Position numbers and translations under genes: made by a program | Notes under the pieces: generated by a model | What the model was told of the DNA's origin: nothing | The model's input: the letters and a program-made list of their open reading frames with translations, nothing else | Databases searched by the model: none | Part shown: positions 46,641 to 59,754 of the stretch, one piece after another | Layout: every line of letters begins with the position of its first letter | How positions within the stretch are numbered: position 1 is the stretch's first letter | Assembly: GCA_028023455.1 (NCBI GenBank) | Contig: JAQFVV010006222.1 | Location: 1-64,000 of the forward strand | Source of the DNA: Epiperipatus broadwayi | Lineage: Eukaryota > Onychophora > Udeonychophora > Euonychophora > Peripatidae | Direction of reading: 5' to 3' | Length of the DNA: 64,000 nt

Positions 46641-49230
46641 TAAAAATTTAATAATAACAATAATAACAACAACATCATCAGTCGCAACAATAATAAATAA
46701 AGTTAATCTTTGGGAAAACAAGCAATTTATTAATTAATCATGTTCCATGTGATCATTTTTATTTTCATTATATTGAATGTATTATGGCTAGTATAAACTG
46801 TATATAATTTTGTTTGACCAAAAAATGTAAATTATACATATTACACACACACACATATATATATATAAAAGAGAAAGAAAATAATGATGATTAACGTCTG
46901 TCATTTACTGCCTTAAATGTTTCTAATCCCATTTGAACTATGATTAGCTAACTTGAAATTAGCTGCCATTCTGTAGTGTTTAACCAGAGTAAATCCTAAT
47001 ATAGAATCATTAAAAGCAAGTTTAAAGATTCATGTCATGTAAAATATTTGAATGGTCGGATATATAGAATTTGTTTTTAGATTATGAATCAGAAAGCTAA
47101 CTTCATAAACCAAGAGTGCATAAATAAAAGTTGCTATATAAATCAAGAGTATATAAACAAAAGTTGTAACTTTATACATTCGGAATATATAAATATTCAT
47201 TTAATTTATGCACGGGACACAGACAATGTCAAAACTCAAGATAATAAACAGAATAAATATGTAAATCAAAAATTAAAGGCAATTTATTAATTAGATAGAA
47301 TAGTAAACCACTTTTTAAAAATATACAATGAAAAAGCAGAATTATTTTTATATTAAAAATAAATTATTAAACAAATAAACTGGATTTGCTTTTCAATTTT
47401 CTCACAATATTTTAAATTAAATAATAATGTATAAAAACAGTACTTATAATAAAATATTAATAGTTTTAATTATAAATAATATTTTATCAAAAATTTAAGC
47501 ATTTATTATATATATACACATTATTGATGTATTAAAATAACTACTAATAAATAAGAAAAGAATAATAATTCAAATAAAATTTATACCTTAAGAACAATTT
47601 TGACAATTAAAATCCCCAATTATTCTGGAGAATGAAATGAATGTATTGACTACAATATTAAATAATAAGACTGAAATAAGATGTACTTCCCATGACAGTA
47701 GCTGATAATTCATAATTCTATGATTGCTGAATTCATGATTTACCTTTACTAAATAGTTACTCTCTTGTATATTGTGCAGTCTTTGTTTCTTTGTAATAAT
47801 TATAAGGCTTATATAAGCACATGATTAACGTAATGGAAAACCCTGCATAGCATGTATTAATCCTAATCATTCTGCTTAATAGCACAAACAATCCCTTTAA
47901 ACAAGGAAATGTACAATCTCTTTGCTCTCATTAAGAAAATGTCATTGCCAAACATAATGTAAATGTAAGATTGCCTAATTTTTTGAACAATTAGGTTTAT
48001 ATAATATGATTAAACCAATCATTATCAATTGTTTTAAGTATGTAATATTTCTTGTTAATAAAAAAAAAGCACAAAAGTTTGACCACACAATCTTTAATAT
48101 AATAATATCATTATGGCACTGACGTCATCAAACTGCTTAGGCTTGATAATTGGGTACCAAATATTTAGAACCTACAATATTTAAATATGTATATATAATT
48201 ATAAGACATAAACACTCTGTCTTATTGTTACTTAGAACTAATAGCTACAGTCTATACTCAGCATAAACTATATCATCGAAATGAGTTTGTGGAAATATAT
48301 TAAATTTCATCTTTAAACAAGGAAAATCTCCGCTGCAATTGTTTGTATTTTTTCACGATATAGCAATCATTGATAAAATAATACAGATGGTGTTCTGAAG
48401 ATTGTATATTACTTTAAGTTACTTTACCTTTATATACACCGTACCTACGCAGCATATACAAATAGGCACATACTTCTATCTTGTTGCATTCCCAACTTAA
48501 TATTATTAAAACTATTCCTATAAGAATATGGAATTCCTTTCATATTTTTTTTTCTACAAAAGCAATTGATTATAAGGAGCAATCCTTTCTAACGATTTTT
48601 TTATGAGTTTACTGACGACTTTTTTTATTTAAACTTCATATATGCATTTACTATATATAAAAGTTTGTTTTACATACAAAAATTATGTGTGTGTGTATAT
48701 GCAATCCAGACACATACATATATATACATAGGTAACAAAACACTTAGCAAAATAACTCAAAATTAGATCTATTATTTAAATAGAATGTAGGAGTTGTATT
48801 AAAAATCTTAAGTAAACTTGAGTGTTACATTGGAAATAAAAAAAAAATCATTAAGTAAAAGCTTTTAGGCATTTTTATTTGAGAAGAAAGTTAATACAAT
48901 CGAGTTAAAGAAATAAAATATTTTGGAAATAAGTTTTTAAAATGATAAAAGTTCCAGACAAGATTTTAGTAATAGTATTTTTTCATTGCAGATATTTTAA
49001 GTCATTTTTTAAATAGTAAAAAATACAAGTATTTCAGCATCATAGTAACTGTAATTTTAAAAAATATATAAAGGAATAATTTTATAACAATATTGAGAAA
49101 AAAAACGACTGAGAAGATTAATTGCTTACCATGATAACCAGATATCTTTAAAAATGATAAAAAAGCAATTTAAAAGTTTTTAATTTAGAGAATCAACCTA
49201 CTTAATAAATAATATATACATTATACATTG
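46641..49230. other. No gene seen; isolated CRE palindrome at 48120-48127
   Basis: A+T-rich, stops in all frames. A perfect TGACGTCA lies at 48120-48127. With nothing gene-like next to it, a chance match is possible. A short imperfect duplication (CAAGAGTRYATAAA) occurs at 47110-47160. Confidence 0.4.
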
Positions 49231-49650
49231 AATGGAAGTGATACTTGGACAATTTATATAAGTAGCATAAAACTATCAGAGAAATTTATTTGAAGAATGT
49301 TCCATAAAATTTTAAAGTACTATAACAAAATCATAACACTAATAAATATGTTCTTCAATTTTCTGATTGTGAATACTATACAATCTATTATTGCAAAATC
49401 ATATCTTCATTGGATTGATCATGTGAAATGAAAAACAATAAAAGAATCATAAAAGGATGTTTTGTGATGAACTTGAACATAGGATTTCATGAGAAAGGCA
49501 GACACTATTTATGTTATAAAGATTACCTCATAATATTCTAAAGAAATGCAATGCTGAGTGTTTCATTGGGAAGATATGGCAGAGAAAAATACACACTGGA
49601 GAGCCACAATTAAACATAGTGCTTAAATGTTTCAGAAAAAAAAAGTTTAT
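49231..49650 (+). pseudogene. LINE reverse transcriptase C-terminal remnant
   Basis: Conceptual translation across stops and frameshifts gives GSDTWTIYISSIKLSEKFI, RMFHKILKYYNKI, then IIAKSYLHWIDHVK, then HEKGRHYLCYKDYL and CNAECFIGKIWQRKIHTGE. This follows the familiar order of the C-terminal part of many animal LINE ORF2 proteins. In those, G-ETW-TLYRR-HIK-LE-FHQRCLR-ILKI is followed by LRW-GHV-RM, then GEL-GR-GGQ-KRYKD-LK, and W...A-DR--WR. The copy is strongly decayed: the RM and R of the second block are lost and several stops interrupt it. No endonuclease or catalytic palm part was found upstream, as expected if 5'-truncated. Confidence 0.6.
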
Positions 49651-49757
49651 TGCAGTAGCTAAAAGACAGCATCATAAAATATCAAATAAAAAAATAATGC
49701 ACTAGTGTATTCTATATGAAAGCACATTAATGGTATACAAACTGGTTATATAGTTAT

Positions 49758-49870
49758 CCATGTATTGTTGTTAGCTGAGAGGTCAGTGCAGCCATCTTGC
49801 AAGCAAGCAGTTGTTTGCAGACGGTTGTTGCAAGTTCGCCTCCCCGTCGATGCTATGACATATGAAAAAA
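49758..49870 (+). mobile_element. tRNA-derived SINE, copy 1
   Basis: TTGTTAGCTGAGAGGTCAG carries an A-box. GCAAGTTCGCCTCCCC carries a B-box near 49830. The tail reads GATGCTATGACATATGAAAA followed by A-rich DNA. The same layout and sequence occur on the opposite strand at 54319-54433. No target duplication was recognised. Confidence 0.65.
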
Positions 49871-51685
49871 AATCATTTCTAGTTTATTGTTATTATTATT
49901 GTTGTTATTTTGCTTGGTTATTGTGAAAGCATCACATATTTTTCCTTTGCTCTTGATATGAGAAAAAACATTATTAAATATGTCTGTGTGTGTACATATG
50001 TAAAGTCAGACAAAAACGTGTAGAAGAAGAAAAAATAAATAAATTCTATATAAAAGAAAACAAAGAAACAAAAAAGACTATTTACATAATAATTGCAAAT
50101 TAATTTGATTTTACAACAAATTGTAAATCAATAATAAAGTACAAATAGTTGCTACAATTATTTTATTTATTTCAAATGTAAAAGATGGAGCTAATCCTAG
50201 AGACTTCTTTTTACTTTTTATTAAAGCTGTACAGTCATTGGAGACTCAAGCATGCTTGAAAAGATTTAAAAAGACTAAGTACATGGATTATGTGTTCAAA
50301 GACTGTGTAATTTTTTCATTTACAAATCTCAGTATTTTTTTTTGTTTGTTTAGTTTTCTATCACTTTTAATTTTTTTTCCTTTACTAGATATACACGTGC
50401 ACACATACCCATAGTATCATTTAATAGTAATAATTAAGTTCCATTAATGTATTTTCTTTTTTAAAAGCTATGCTAGCATAAGTCACAGTATAACCACGTA
50501 TATAGATTATGGATTTGAAACTGATTTCTTATATCAAATTTCCACTTCTAATGCTTAAACGCCATTTAACCATTTACGTAATTTACTATTCAATTATTTT
50601 GTTCAGTAATACAGAGATACATGTGAAAACTAAAGATTTCAATATGACTTATTGCGCTTGAATGCCACATGTTCTCTCAAGTGACAAAACACTTGATTAT
50701 TTTTGACTAAAAACATTAATTTATTCAGCTTACTCTCAATAATGATTATCGTAAAGTTGATGTTAATTTGCACAAAAAAAATACGAACACTATTTTTTGT
50801 TCTAAGCAATTAAAATTCACCTTGCAATTCCACACCCAGTACAGTTAATTTAAGACTTGGTTGTCCAGCATTCAGATAAACTATTTTGCTGAATTTATAT
50901 ATGCTACTTTATATAATAATGACAAATAATGTACTGTAGAAATATATATGATGCAGCAAAAAATAAATAAAAATTAAATGGTAATTTATTCAAGAATGAT
51001 ATTAGAAAAGATTATTAATTTAAAAATGCACAAACTTCAATTTATTTGCTTACTACATTAAAAAAAAAAAGTTACTTCACCACTCTTTTAAACATTTCAA
51101 TGAGATGAAACTCCTTGATGTATTTTGATATTTCCTGGTATATATTTTTCTTGCAATAAATAAAAGTTCATTTATTCTTAGACGTATGCATTTATTTTTT
51201 TGCATCAAATATTATATATACCCATGCAGACATACGCACACATTTTCTGAAATTATTTTCTTGATCAGCTTATTCAACAAGTCAATCTTATAATATATCA
51301 ATAATACATGGGTTTATATTTAGAATAACTACTATTACTTGCACCTTTCATGTTTAATTTACTCTCTCCAATACACTGCTTTTCTTTTCCAGACCATTTC
51401 CTTACTTCAATCATCCGTTTCATGCATAACTTCTTTCTTTTATAATCCCTAACTTTAATTAAATATTCAAAATAAGCATAACAAGACATCAATTGCAATA
51501 AAATTAAGTTAATATATATGGAATGCCTTTAGTTCAGATTATAACTGGTATACAAACAAATTAATATTCTTTGCTTATCGTGATAGCTATTATAATAGTA
51601 GTCAAATCTTAGAATATATTGAATTTTTAGTATCTGGATTAATGATACTGTATTGATTTAAATAATCTTTTTTTTTTTAATTTCA

Positions 51686-51688
<3 letters not shown>
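49871..51688. other. No gene seen
   Basis: A+T-rich, low-complexity runs; no recognised element. Confidence 0.4.

Positions 51689-51757
<69 letters not shown>
51689..51757. repeat. (TA)n microsatellite
   Basis: About 34 TA units. Confidence 0.95.
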
Positions 51758-51761
<4 letters not shown>

Positions 51762-52370
51762 TTTTTAACATGCTATAAATAAACTACAGACTATCAAATA
51801 TGTAAATAAAATATAAATCTGAAGAAACATTTAAATGAACTGCAAATAACACCCCTTTCTTATATCAATGTCAATCTATTTGTCAGATAAAAAATGTTTT
51901 CAGTCTTGATTGTTCCATGGATGACTTGCATACTTTAAAATGATCAAATCTAAAATCACACAGAAGCATAAAAAACTTATATACAAATTACTAATTTATT
52001 TTATCATGTTCCAATAATCTTATTAAGATGACATAAAAAATCAATAATTTCAAAAATAAAAGTATACCATACTGAACAATGTAATACAGAAAATTTCTTA
52101 AATGACAACATAGGGAAAGCTGGATATAGGTTCTATAGAGTTTTTTTTATTTATTAATTACCGGTAATGATGTGATGTGATTTATATTCTTTAATAAATA
52201 GCTTGTAACATAATGTCTAAGCTGTTTTCTGAATTAAACTTAGGCTAGAATTTTGCAGTATCAAAATTCAAGTACAACGGGCTTTATAAATAAGAGAATC
52301 CAAATAATTAGATGTAAAAATGTTGTTATTCTTGATATTATTTTATAATTATAGTCCATATTTTTATAAG
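51758..52370. other. No gene seen
   Basis: A+T-rich, no ORF or repeat noticed. Confidence 0.4.
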
Positions 52371-52556
52371 CAAAGGGAGTAAATCATTATTACTCAGGCT
52401 ATGACTTAAAAGCACTGTAAATGTTGAACAAAGGAATCAAAAATAGAATGATTGATCAGATGGCTTTGTTTGGATTCATTCTATTCTTGATTCCTTTGTT
52501 CAACATTTAGAGTGCTTTTAAGTCATAGCCTGAGGGAAAATGATTTACTCCCTTTG
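52371..52556. repeat. Long inverted repeat: ~81-bp arms, 24-bp loop
   Basis: The left arm 52371-52451 starts CAAAGGGAGTAAATCATT and the right arm 52476-52556 ends AATGATTTACTCCCTTTG. Arms pair with few mismatches (ATTACTCAGG against CCTGAGGGAAA is the main one). It could be a foldback MITE or a source of hairpin RNA. No coding content. Confidence 0.8.
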
Positions 52557-54303
52557 TTTACATATACACTGAGCTATGTTTAATTTAAAGTTTCAATATC
52601 TTTATGTAAATGATGACAGTCATTAGATATAATAAAAATAAAATACTTCAGTATGCATAAGCAATAAAGACCAATGAAGAATGTTTATGAAATTAAAAAA
52701 TGGGGGGGGGGGCAACTCTAAATTAAACTGATTTAGATTCCAAATATATTGTCTTTCAATGATAACCCAATACAAAATTTCTTTTTCCTCTTACTTTTTT
52801 TTTCAATTGGCATTGTTATGAGTTTTGAACATTGTGTTTCTAAATATCTTTTTTTTTTTATTTCTGAGTAAATTAACTAAACTATGTGTTGGATAATAAA
52901 AATTTAGAGACTTTGATCATTTATTCTGATTGCAAATACTTTCCATTCATAATTCCATCCAAACAAATTATAACTCTAAGCACTCAATCGAATCTTCATT
53001 AAAGAAGTTTTTGCTATGAAGACAATGTTCTCATGATAATATGAAAACTGACATAGTTTAATCTACTTTAGTTACAAATTTTTCACTTCTGTACTTTATA
53101 TTTTATTTTTTTTTATGAAAGAAACTATTTGGCAACCTAGTATTTAGTACTCTAATAACCTTCCATTTTATCTTATCTTAATTTATTTCTAAAAAAAAAA
53201 ATATTATCAACACCATTTACATTTTTTGTCAGTTTATTTAAGGAATATATCACAATCTGTTTGCTTTAGAGTGATATTCAATTTGTTTGCAAGATCATTT
53301 ATTTTCTTTTTTTTTTTCAACAAATATCCATAACAAAATAACATTTTTTGTTGTATACTTTATTTCAATATTTAAAATTATTATAGTACTTCATATTAGA
53401 CAATCAATATAAAAGAATCTCCCAGATATTTTGAAAGATCACTCAATTTTTATAAATAAAATAATAAAATGGCTATAATCCTTAGGAGTTCATAAGAAGT
53501 TTGAGTGAAGAAAAGACCAAACTCAGAATGATCTGAAGACCTTACATTCCACAATTTGATACTCTATTATAGCAATAAACCAACCAGGACTTACATTTTT
53601 ATTATGAAAGTACATTTTGGAGATTTAAATAACATTTTTAGATGTGCATATATTTGCATTTGGTTAAACACAAGCAATATAATAAAATACAAAAAAAAAA
53701 CTTAGTATATATATATATTGAAATGGTAATTCCTATCATCATATACGTTTCAACTATTTTTCCCCCAAGCTCTATCTGTGCCAGCTTTAACCCCTTCATG
53801 AGTACATGTATAAGGAGGCTAAGATAGTTATATAGGTGTCACCACTTATATATATATATATATATATTGTATTGCTATTAGATAGAATCACATAATTTGT
53901 AATATTTATATGAAAAACATATAATTAGTTAAAAATTTAAAAAAAAGGAGATTTTAAAGAAATAGAAACAATGCAGGAGCATTTTATCAATAAATGATTG
54001 GAGTACAGCTTATTAAAAAAAATAAGCAAAAGTTTTATAAAATAGAAATATGGTGTTAAAAAGTTTGAAAAAGAAATGTAGTTTAGAAGTAATTTAAATA
54101 TTTTTTTCTCTCTCTTTTTTGAAACACAGGTCACCAAAAGACAAAGCACTGTAACATTTTATTTTAATAAAAAAAAAGAAAAAATCTCATAGTTATAGAG
54201 CAAGTAGGGAAAGGGGAATACATTTATTAAAATAAAAGACTTAAAAACTTTAGTTCTCTCTTTTAATTTTCGTAAAGAAAATAAAAATAAAAAGTGTGTG
54301 TGT
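52557..54303. other. No gene seen; small (TA)n at 53849-53868
   Basis: A+T-rich with many T and A runs. The sequence GGAGTTCATAAGAAGTTTGAG at 53486 resembles GGGAGTTCATAAAAAGTTTGAG at 63008, hinting at another old repeat. Confidence 0.4.
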
Positions 54304-54318
54304 AAAGAAATGAAAGTT
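54304..54318 (+). repeat. Target-site duplication of SINE copy 2 (left)
   Basis: AAAGAAATGAAAGTT, identical to 54434-54448. Confidence 0.85.
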
Positions 54319-54433
54319 TTTTGTTTTTTTTTCATATGTCATAGCATCGGCCGGGATGCGAACCCACAACCGTCTGCAACCAACTACTTGCTTGCATGGA
54401 AGCTGCAATACCTCTAGGCTAACAACGCAAGAC
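54319..54433 (-). mobile_element. tRNA-derived SINE, copy 2, with target-site duplication
   Basis: On the minus strand: GTTGTTAGCCTAGAGG (A-box), GTTGTGGGTTCGCATCCCGG (B-box) and GATGCTATGACATATGAAAA, then an A-rich tail. It is flanked by a perfect 15-bp direct repeat, which shows insertion by reverse transcription. Its family match is copy 1 at 49758-49870. The two differ at scattered positions, with copy 2 keeping the better B-box. Confidence 0.85.
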
Positions 54434-54448
54434 AAAGAAATGAAAGTT
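54434..54448 (+). repeat. Target-site duplication of SINE copy 2 (right)
   Basis: AAAGAAATGAAAGTT, identical to 54304-54318. Confidence 0.85.
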
Positions 54449-54772
54449 GAATTAAAATACGTAAAAGGAAAGCATATAAAATAAGCTTAAAGCCACTCAA
54501 AGATTGCTCATTTGATAAACAAAAAAAAAAAGGAACCAGTAACTATAAATGAAAACAATGGGAAATAATTTCAGATGATATCTTATACAAAGGCCAGATT
54601 AATCTATGCAACTACACATATTTAAAAAAAACAATGGGAATATAATTAGTAAAATCTGCAAATTAATTAAACTAGATGGAAATGATAACCAGGGAAACAA
54701 TAAGGAGGACTCGCATAAAAGGACTGAAAATCTATTCATTATTAGTTGACTCTCTTGATTCTTGATTCACAG

Positions 54773-55149
54773 CAATTGTTAAGATTAAAATTTGTATTAT
54801 TACCATGAAAGAGTTCCAGTGAAGAAAAGCCGGGAAAAGCCATCAACATCACCAGAATGTGGTTGGTTGTCTTCACATTCACTGAAGAACCATCTAAGAC
54901 CATGCAGTACTAATCAGAGTATGCAGCCTGTCTCCAGTCCTGATCCTCCATAACATCAGAGATCCTCCATCAAAGAGTCATGCCCACACAATAATCTGAA
55001 CTGTCAGGAAAGGACTATCTCAATAAATGCCAAAGTCAGCCAGGAGGCAAAACCCTTAGTGAAATCCAAAATCCAACCAGCTGGTAATCCAAACAGCAGG
55101 AGAGAGCAAGAAGTCATATCCTTCAGAATGCCAAGTATCAAAATCCTAG
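54773..55149 (+). other. Exon-like block with splice-like borders, unknown
   Basis: Composition is distinctly richer in G+C than the surroundings. The block is preceded by CTCTTGATTCTTGATTCACAG, written as a pyrimidine-rich acceptor-like stretch ending at 54772, and followed by GTAAAT (donor-like) at 55150. One frame reads HERVPVKKSREKPSTSPECG and ends SSPDPP then a stop. A second frame, from about 55010, reads KVSQEAKPLVKSKIQPAGN, then REQEVISFRMPSIKIL and runs past the donor site. Frames change inside the block, so it would be a UTR or lncRNA exon, a pseudogene piece or an unrecognised repeat. Confidence 0.3.
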
Positions 55150-55679
55150 GTAAATATAAATTTCCTATTCCCATTCATAAACTGAAGAGTTCGAATAAAA
55201 AGACTTGTTTAGAATTTGAAAGCTAGAGCAATCTTTAAGTTCCATAATTATCTTTGAATATTCCTTTTAATTATCTTTAAGGGTTTTAAATAATCATTAA
55301 TAAGTGGTTCCTATAATCACCATCTATAATGAATTCTAGTATGTGCATGTATTTTAGACTTATTATAATATGTACTAAAAGCTTTCCTTAAGTGACAAAC
55401 TATATTTAAAAGTGTGTGTGTATTCATATTTATAATGTGTAATTAAATCAATCTTTATTGTCATGTATATTGATTAAGAGTGTGCTTGAAACAAAAAATA
55501 TAATTTTCTTTACTATAATGTTTTAGCCTTAGGTTTGATCAAAATGTCTTAGAATAATTAATGTTGGTCAGTTCTTTTAAATAATTACACCGCTAATAGA
55601 CAATATTTAGTTAAGTGTAGACATTAAGCGTCTAATATGTTATACTTCCTGTAATTAAGTGAAGAGTGCTAAATTGTTT
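55150..55679. other. No gene seen
   Basis: A+T-rich, no ORF of note. Confidence 0.4.
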
Positions 55680-55900
55680 ACTTGTTGTCTAAGCATGCTA
55701 ATTATAATTTGTAATTAGCTGGCATTTGAGGTTTTACCTCAAAACATATACAAATGCTTTGCATGGCAGGGGTTGAATTTAGAAGCTGAGAAGTTCTATA
55801 GCCTGGAAATGTGGCTGCAGGTTATACTTTGTATAGCATCGGTCTGGTGATAACCATCTGTATTAGACTTCTCTGCTTGAAGGGCCAGTGTGCTGTGATA
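55680..55900 (+). repeat. Unclassified dispersed repeat, plus-strand copy
   Basis: Matches the reverse complement of 36810-37085 (see that entry). A 20-bp hairpin-like start GAGGTTTTACCTC is present here. Confidence 0.5.
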
Positions 55901-58884
55901 ATAAGAGTGCAGCTGGGGTAGATCAAGATTTAATATTTTTTTAAATTTATATAATCAAGTGATCGTCTCCCATCCGGTTCAATATATATTGTAACGATAT
56001 ATAAATATCCGATCGTTACAATATATATATATGGATAAACATCTGTGATATCTTAGATATAACTGTATTACAGCAGGTATTTTAATTTAAAATAATATAT
56101 TTTGAATTGTAAATTTATTTCTTTAAAAGAGTCAGTTAATCATTTACATATTAAAATTGCATGTATATATGTGTACTCTATATACTATCATGATACATAT
56201 ATAGTACACTATTATTTAGTCATTTCTTATAATTCCTAATTTTAACTTAAAATTATTGTAAACTAAGAATCACACCACACACACCTGTGTTGGTATAGCT
56301 TGAGATAGAAGTCTAAAATTTTAATTTTGGCAATAATATTTTTCCAAAACATATTTTCTTGTAAACAAGATCTAGTCATCTGGAACTATTGTTAGGTCTT
56401 GAGGGATTAGAAGTGGTCAATTTTAGTCACAAACATTCTTTTAAAAAATTAAAGCAAAGGTTTAAATAATTTTAGTAAATTAAAATCTTAAATCTTAAAA
56501 AGGTGCTAATGGATTCATTTGTAGGAAATAATTTTGTTATCAGAATTATAGTCAGATCATATAAACAGGCCATATTTTTAACAACAAAAACTATTCTGTA
56601 CAGTTTTCAAGAAGTATTGCTAGTAGACTACATGCCAGTTGTAATTTTGATATGCCAGAGTAGGAGGGCAAGAGTTACTGTTTTCCATATCAGGGGAAAT
56701 AGTAATCTCTAGTCCCATACTGCATGCTGACTGGTGCAGCATAATTATCCTAGGAGTGGGCCACATTTCTATCAACAGCCTGCTGCAAGAAAATAACAAC
56801 TAAATCACGATGCCTATCTAGAGATCAAGAGTGCTATAATACCTGCCATCTGATGTGCCCAAGGAACAAGCTACAATAAGTTAAGTAATCATCCATACAC
56901 TACAGAAATCGAAAATAGACTTTCAATCTTTAAACCTTATTCTATTAAAGCTAGCTTAGAATTTAAAGATGAGCTTTCAAAAATCTAACTCTTAAATTCT
57001 TATCTAAAATAATAATGTAAACCTGTCATAAAACTTGCCAAAGACTCACTTTGTTAGCTTCAATTTTACCTATTCTAAAATATAATAACTGCAATCTTAT
57101 GTGTATGTTAATCTATATTTATATGGTGGTTATGCCTATGGTTTTATTTATTAAATACTTCAAATTTTATTTAGTATATTTTATAATATGTTAATTATCT
57201 CAAAACAGTGAACCTGTATTAAACCTGATAAACTTTCAACGAAGATACAATAATGTATATCTTCCAATAAATAGATTTTAATAATGCTCGTTTAACTTGT
57301 TGACACACTATTTCAAAATCCTATTATGTTGGAATAATAACTGATTGCTACACACTCATTATTATCATTTTGATTTAGTTTTATATTATATCTACTATGT
57401 TTGTGCAATCAGAGTTATTAATTGTGACTTTACATATGTTTTATTGAAAGTAATAGACTAAAATAGCATTGAAGTATATTTGATAGTGTATTATTAACTA
57501 TCCAGCTAAATATACGTTCTCCTCCTCAGTAAAACTGATTAAAGATGCAGGTTAAGGATATTAAACTAAATTAATAATGTAGTTTTAATCTATTAAGATA
57601 GCATGATTACTACGCTTATTTTAAGAACTGGGTTCTATTAGTTATACAGATAGAAGCTATCTGTGTTTAGGCACATTTAATTTAAATATACATATTAATA
57701 TTTTACTTTATGCATTGTGGGTGTATTCTTACAAAGTACACATTGACATAACATCTTGTTGCATTATTTAATGGGCTCATGGTGGAGGCTATCTCCACAT
57801 ACTTAATTCAGGTAAGGCTACCTTTTTATAAAACTGGAGCACAAGAATCCAGATCCCATTTTGTATTAAGCCTATCTGAGTTCCTGAACTTCACATGTTC
57901 ATATTTTTATTAATAGCAAGCCATTTAGTCTTAGGGTACCATGCATTTTGATGTGAAATCCTGTGAATAACTACCCACTCACACTCCAAACCTGTTTCTT
58001 AATATTTTAATCTTGCCATAGCAAATATATGTTGATCTAAGGTAAGCAGTTCTTTCCCCTGTGTTAAATAATTATTCAGCATTAATCTGAAACTGAATCT
58101 TTGATTATTAGACTAAACCTGCATTGTACTAGAGCTTTAGTGTATGCTCATCTCTTAATCTATAGGTAAATGGCAGTGATATTAGTGCTGTAATTAGCAA
58201 TATACCTTCAGCTAGCACATTCACATGTAATTTAGCAAACCATGATATAAAGATAGTATTTTGGCATATTAAATAACATAGGTGTAATTTATTTACCTCA
58301 CACATATACATATATCTAGACATCTTATGATGAGATATTCTATAACTCAATTTAATCTCATAACACTATGCAACACCTGTATGCATTTCATCCCACATTT
58401 AATATTGTATAATTATTGTTTTCATTTTGTTGTTTAACTTATTGATTAATAAATCTATTTAAATTTAACTCATTTCCATATCATTTGCTAAATTTCAATT
58501 CCAATCCCATTTGTTATCTTTAATCTTTTATCTGCATTATAGTTTAATTATAGTTTTAAGTGTTAATCTTACCTTTAAGTTAACATGTTAACAGTTCATT
58601 TAACCCTTTAGTCAGTCATTATATGCTTAAATGTTGGGTCTCATGTCTTTCACTGTTCAGAGATGGCTCACAGATTAAATTAACACTCATGTGTAACCTC
58701 AGAAATGTCATTCATAAGATGTTAAGCCCTGAACACTAGTAAATAGGTTGAAGCTTGATCAGGCTTGGGATCTTACCATTCCATTTCAGTTGGCTTTGGC
58801 ATATTTTACCTGGACACTGGGTATTGTTTCATGAATGTACAAATCTGACTATTACAATATATACATAACATTGAAAGCATAAAG
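55901..58884. other. No gene seen
   Basis: A+T-rich with somewhat less biased patches near 56640-56880 and 57760-57900. Short inverted sequence around 55993-56025 (ATATATTGTAACGAT and ATCGTTACAATATAT). ORFs of 60-75 codons have no recognisable motif. Confidence 0.4.
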
Positions 58885-59260
58885 CTAAACTAGTCAATAA
58901 ATAATCAAATTTACCCTAAATTTAGAACTCAACTAGAGTAGTCAAGAAAATAAACTCTAAAACACTACCAATGATTTCATTGCTGCAAACAGACTTCTCA
59001 AATGTAAAGCACTGCAAAATAACATATTTAAACTAAACATTAAACACAATTCCACTTATGTTCCACCCACCCTTAATATTAAAAGAACTTTTAAATAAGT
59101 TAACTGCAGAATCATAAATTTTTTAACAATAAAGATTCTTTATTTCTTATTTTAATTTCATTTCTCTCAAAGAACACAAAGTTAGCTTTATCAAAATTAT
59201 TAATGGGGCCTATATCTTTTACATGGATATATAAGGCAGAACTAAGATATTTATTTCTAA
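58885..59260 (-). pseudogene. Penelope-like element A3: GIY-YIG C-terminus and tail
   Basis: Minus-strand translation reads RNKYLSSALYIHVKDIG, then INNFDKANFVFFERNEIKI, SLLLKN and, after small frame changes, LFKSSFNIKGGWNISGI. Same segment as A1. The tail at 58885-59040 includes GTCTGTTTGCAGCAATGAAA on the minus strand and the terminal extension (GAAAGCATAAAGCTAAACTA on plus). No reverse transcriptase remains. Confidence 0.65.
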
Positions 59261-59707
59261 TCCTATTTTTATGTATCATTATTCTATTTAAAATCAAAAT
59301 ACTCTTACCTATTGTACCAGTCAAAATAGTATGCTCACTTAACAAGATTCAAATTCTAAGCAAAAGTACCTTGAATCCGATCATGCTTGAGATACACAGG
59401 TCTCTAGCAATCCTGAATTCTAACGTATTTGCCTATTCTTCGAATCTCTGACCCAATGAACAACAATCCTGATGATACAATACAATTATTTTAATTCTGG
59501 GCCCAGAAGCAAAGCAGTAGAGCATAAGATCAGACTGATGATGATGATCGAGATAAGAGTAGCCCAGGAATTACATTTATGAAAGTTATATTTATTAATG
59601 CTAAGTTATTAGCTAAAGAAATAGTTCTAAATACTAATTAGAGAATAATAATTCAACAACAAACCAGGATTTACATGAAATATATATTTAATAATATATT
59701 GAGAAAA

Positions 59708-59754
<47 letters not shown>

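Noticed and set aside
47084-47290. ORF with repeated NQECINKSCYINQEYINKSC pattern
   Set aside because: Produced by a short imperfect A+T-rich duplication; no domain or context supports a protein.
48120-48127. Perfect TGACGTCA as a promoter element
   Set aside because: No gene or transcript evidence nearby. An isolated 8-mer may be chance.
54250-54435. 61-codon ORF across the SINE
   Set aside because: Read-through of a tRNA-derived SINE; the sequence is explained by the transposon.
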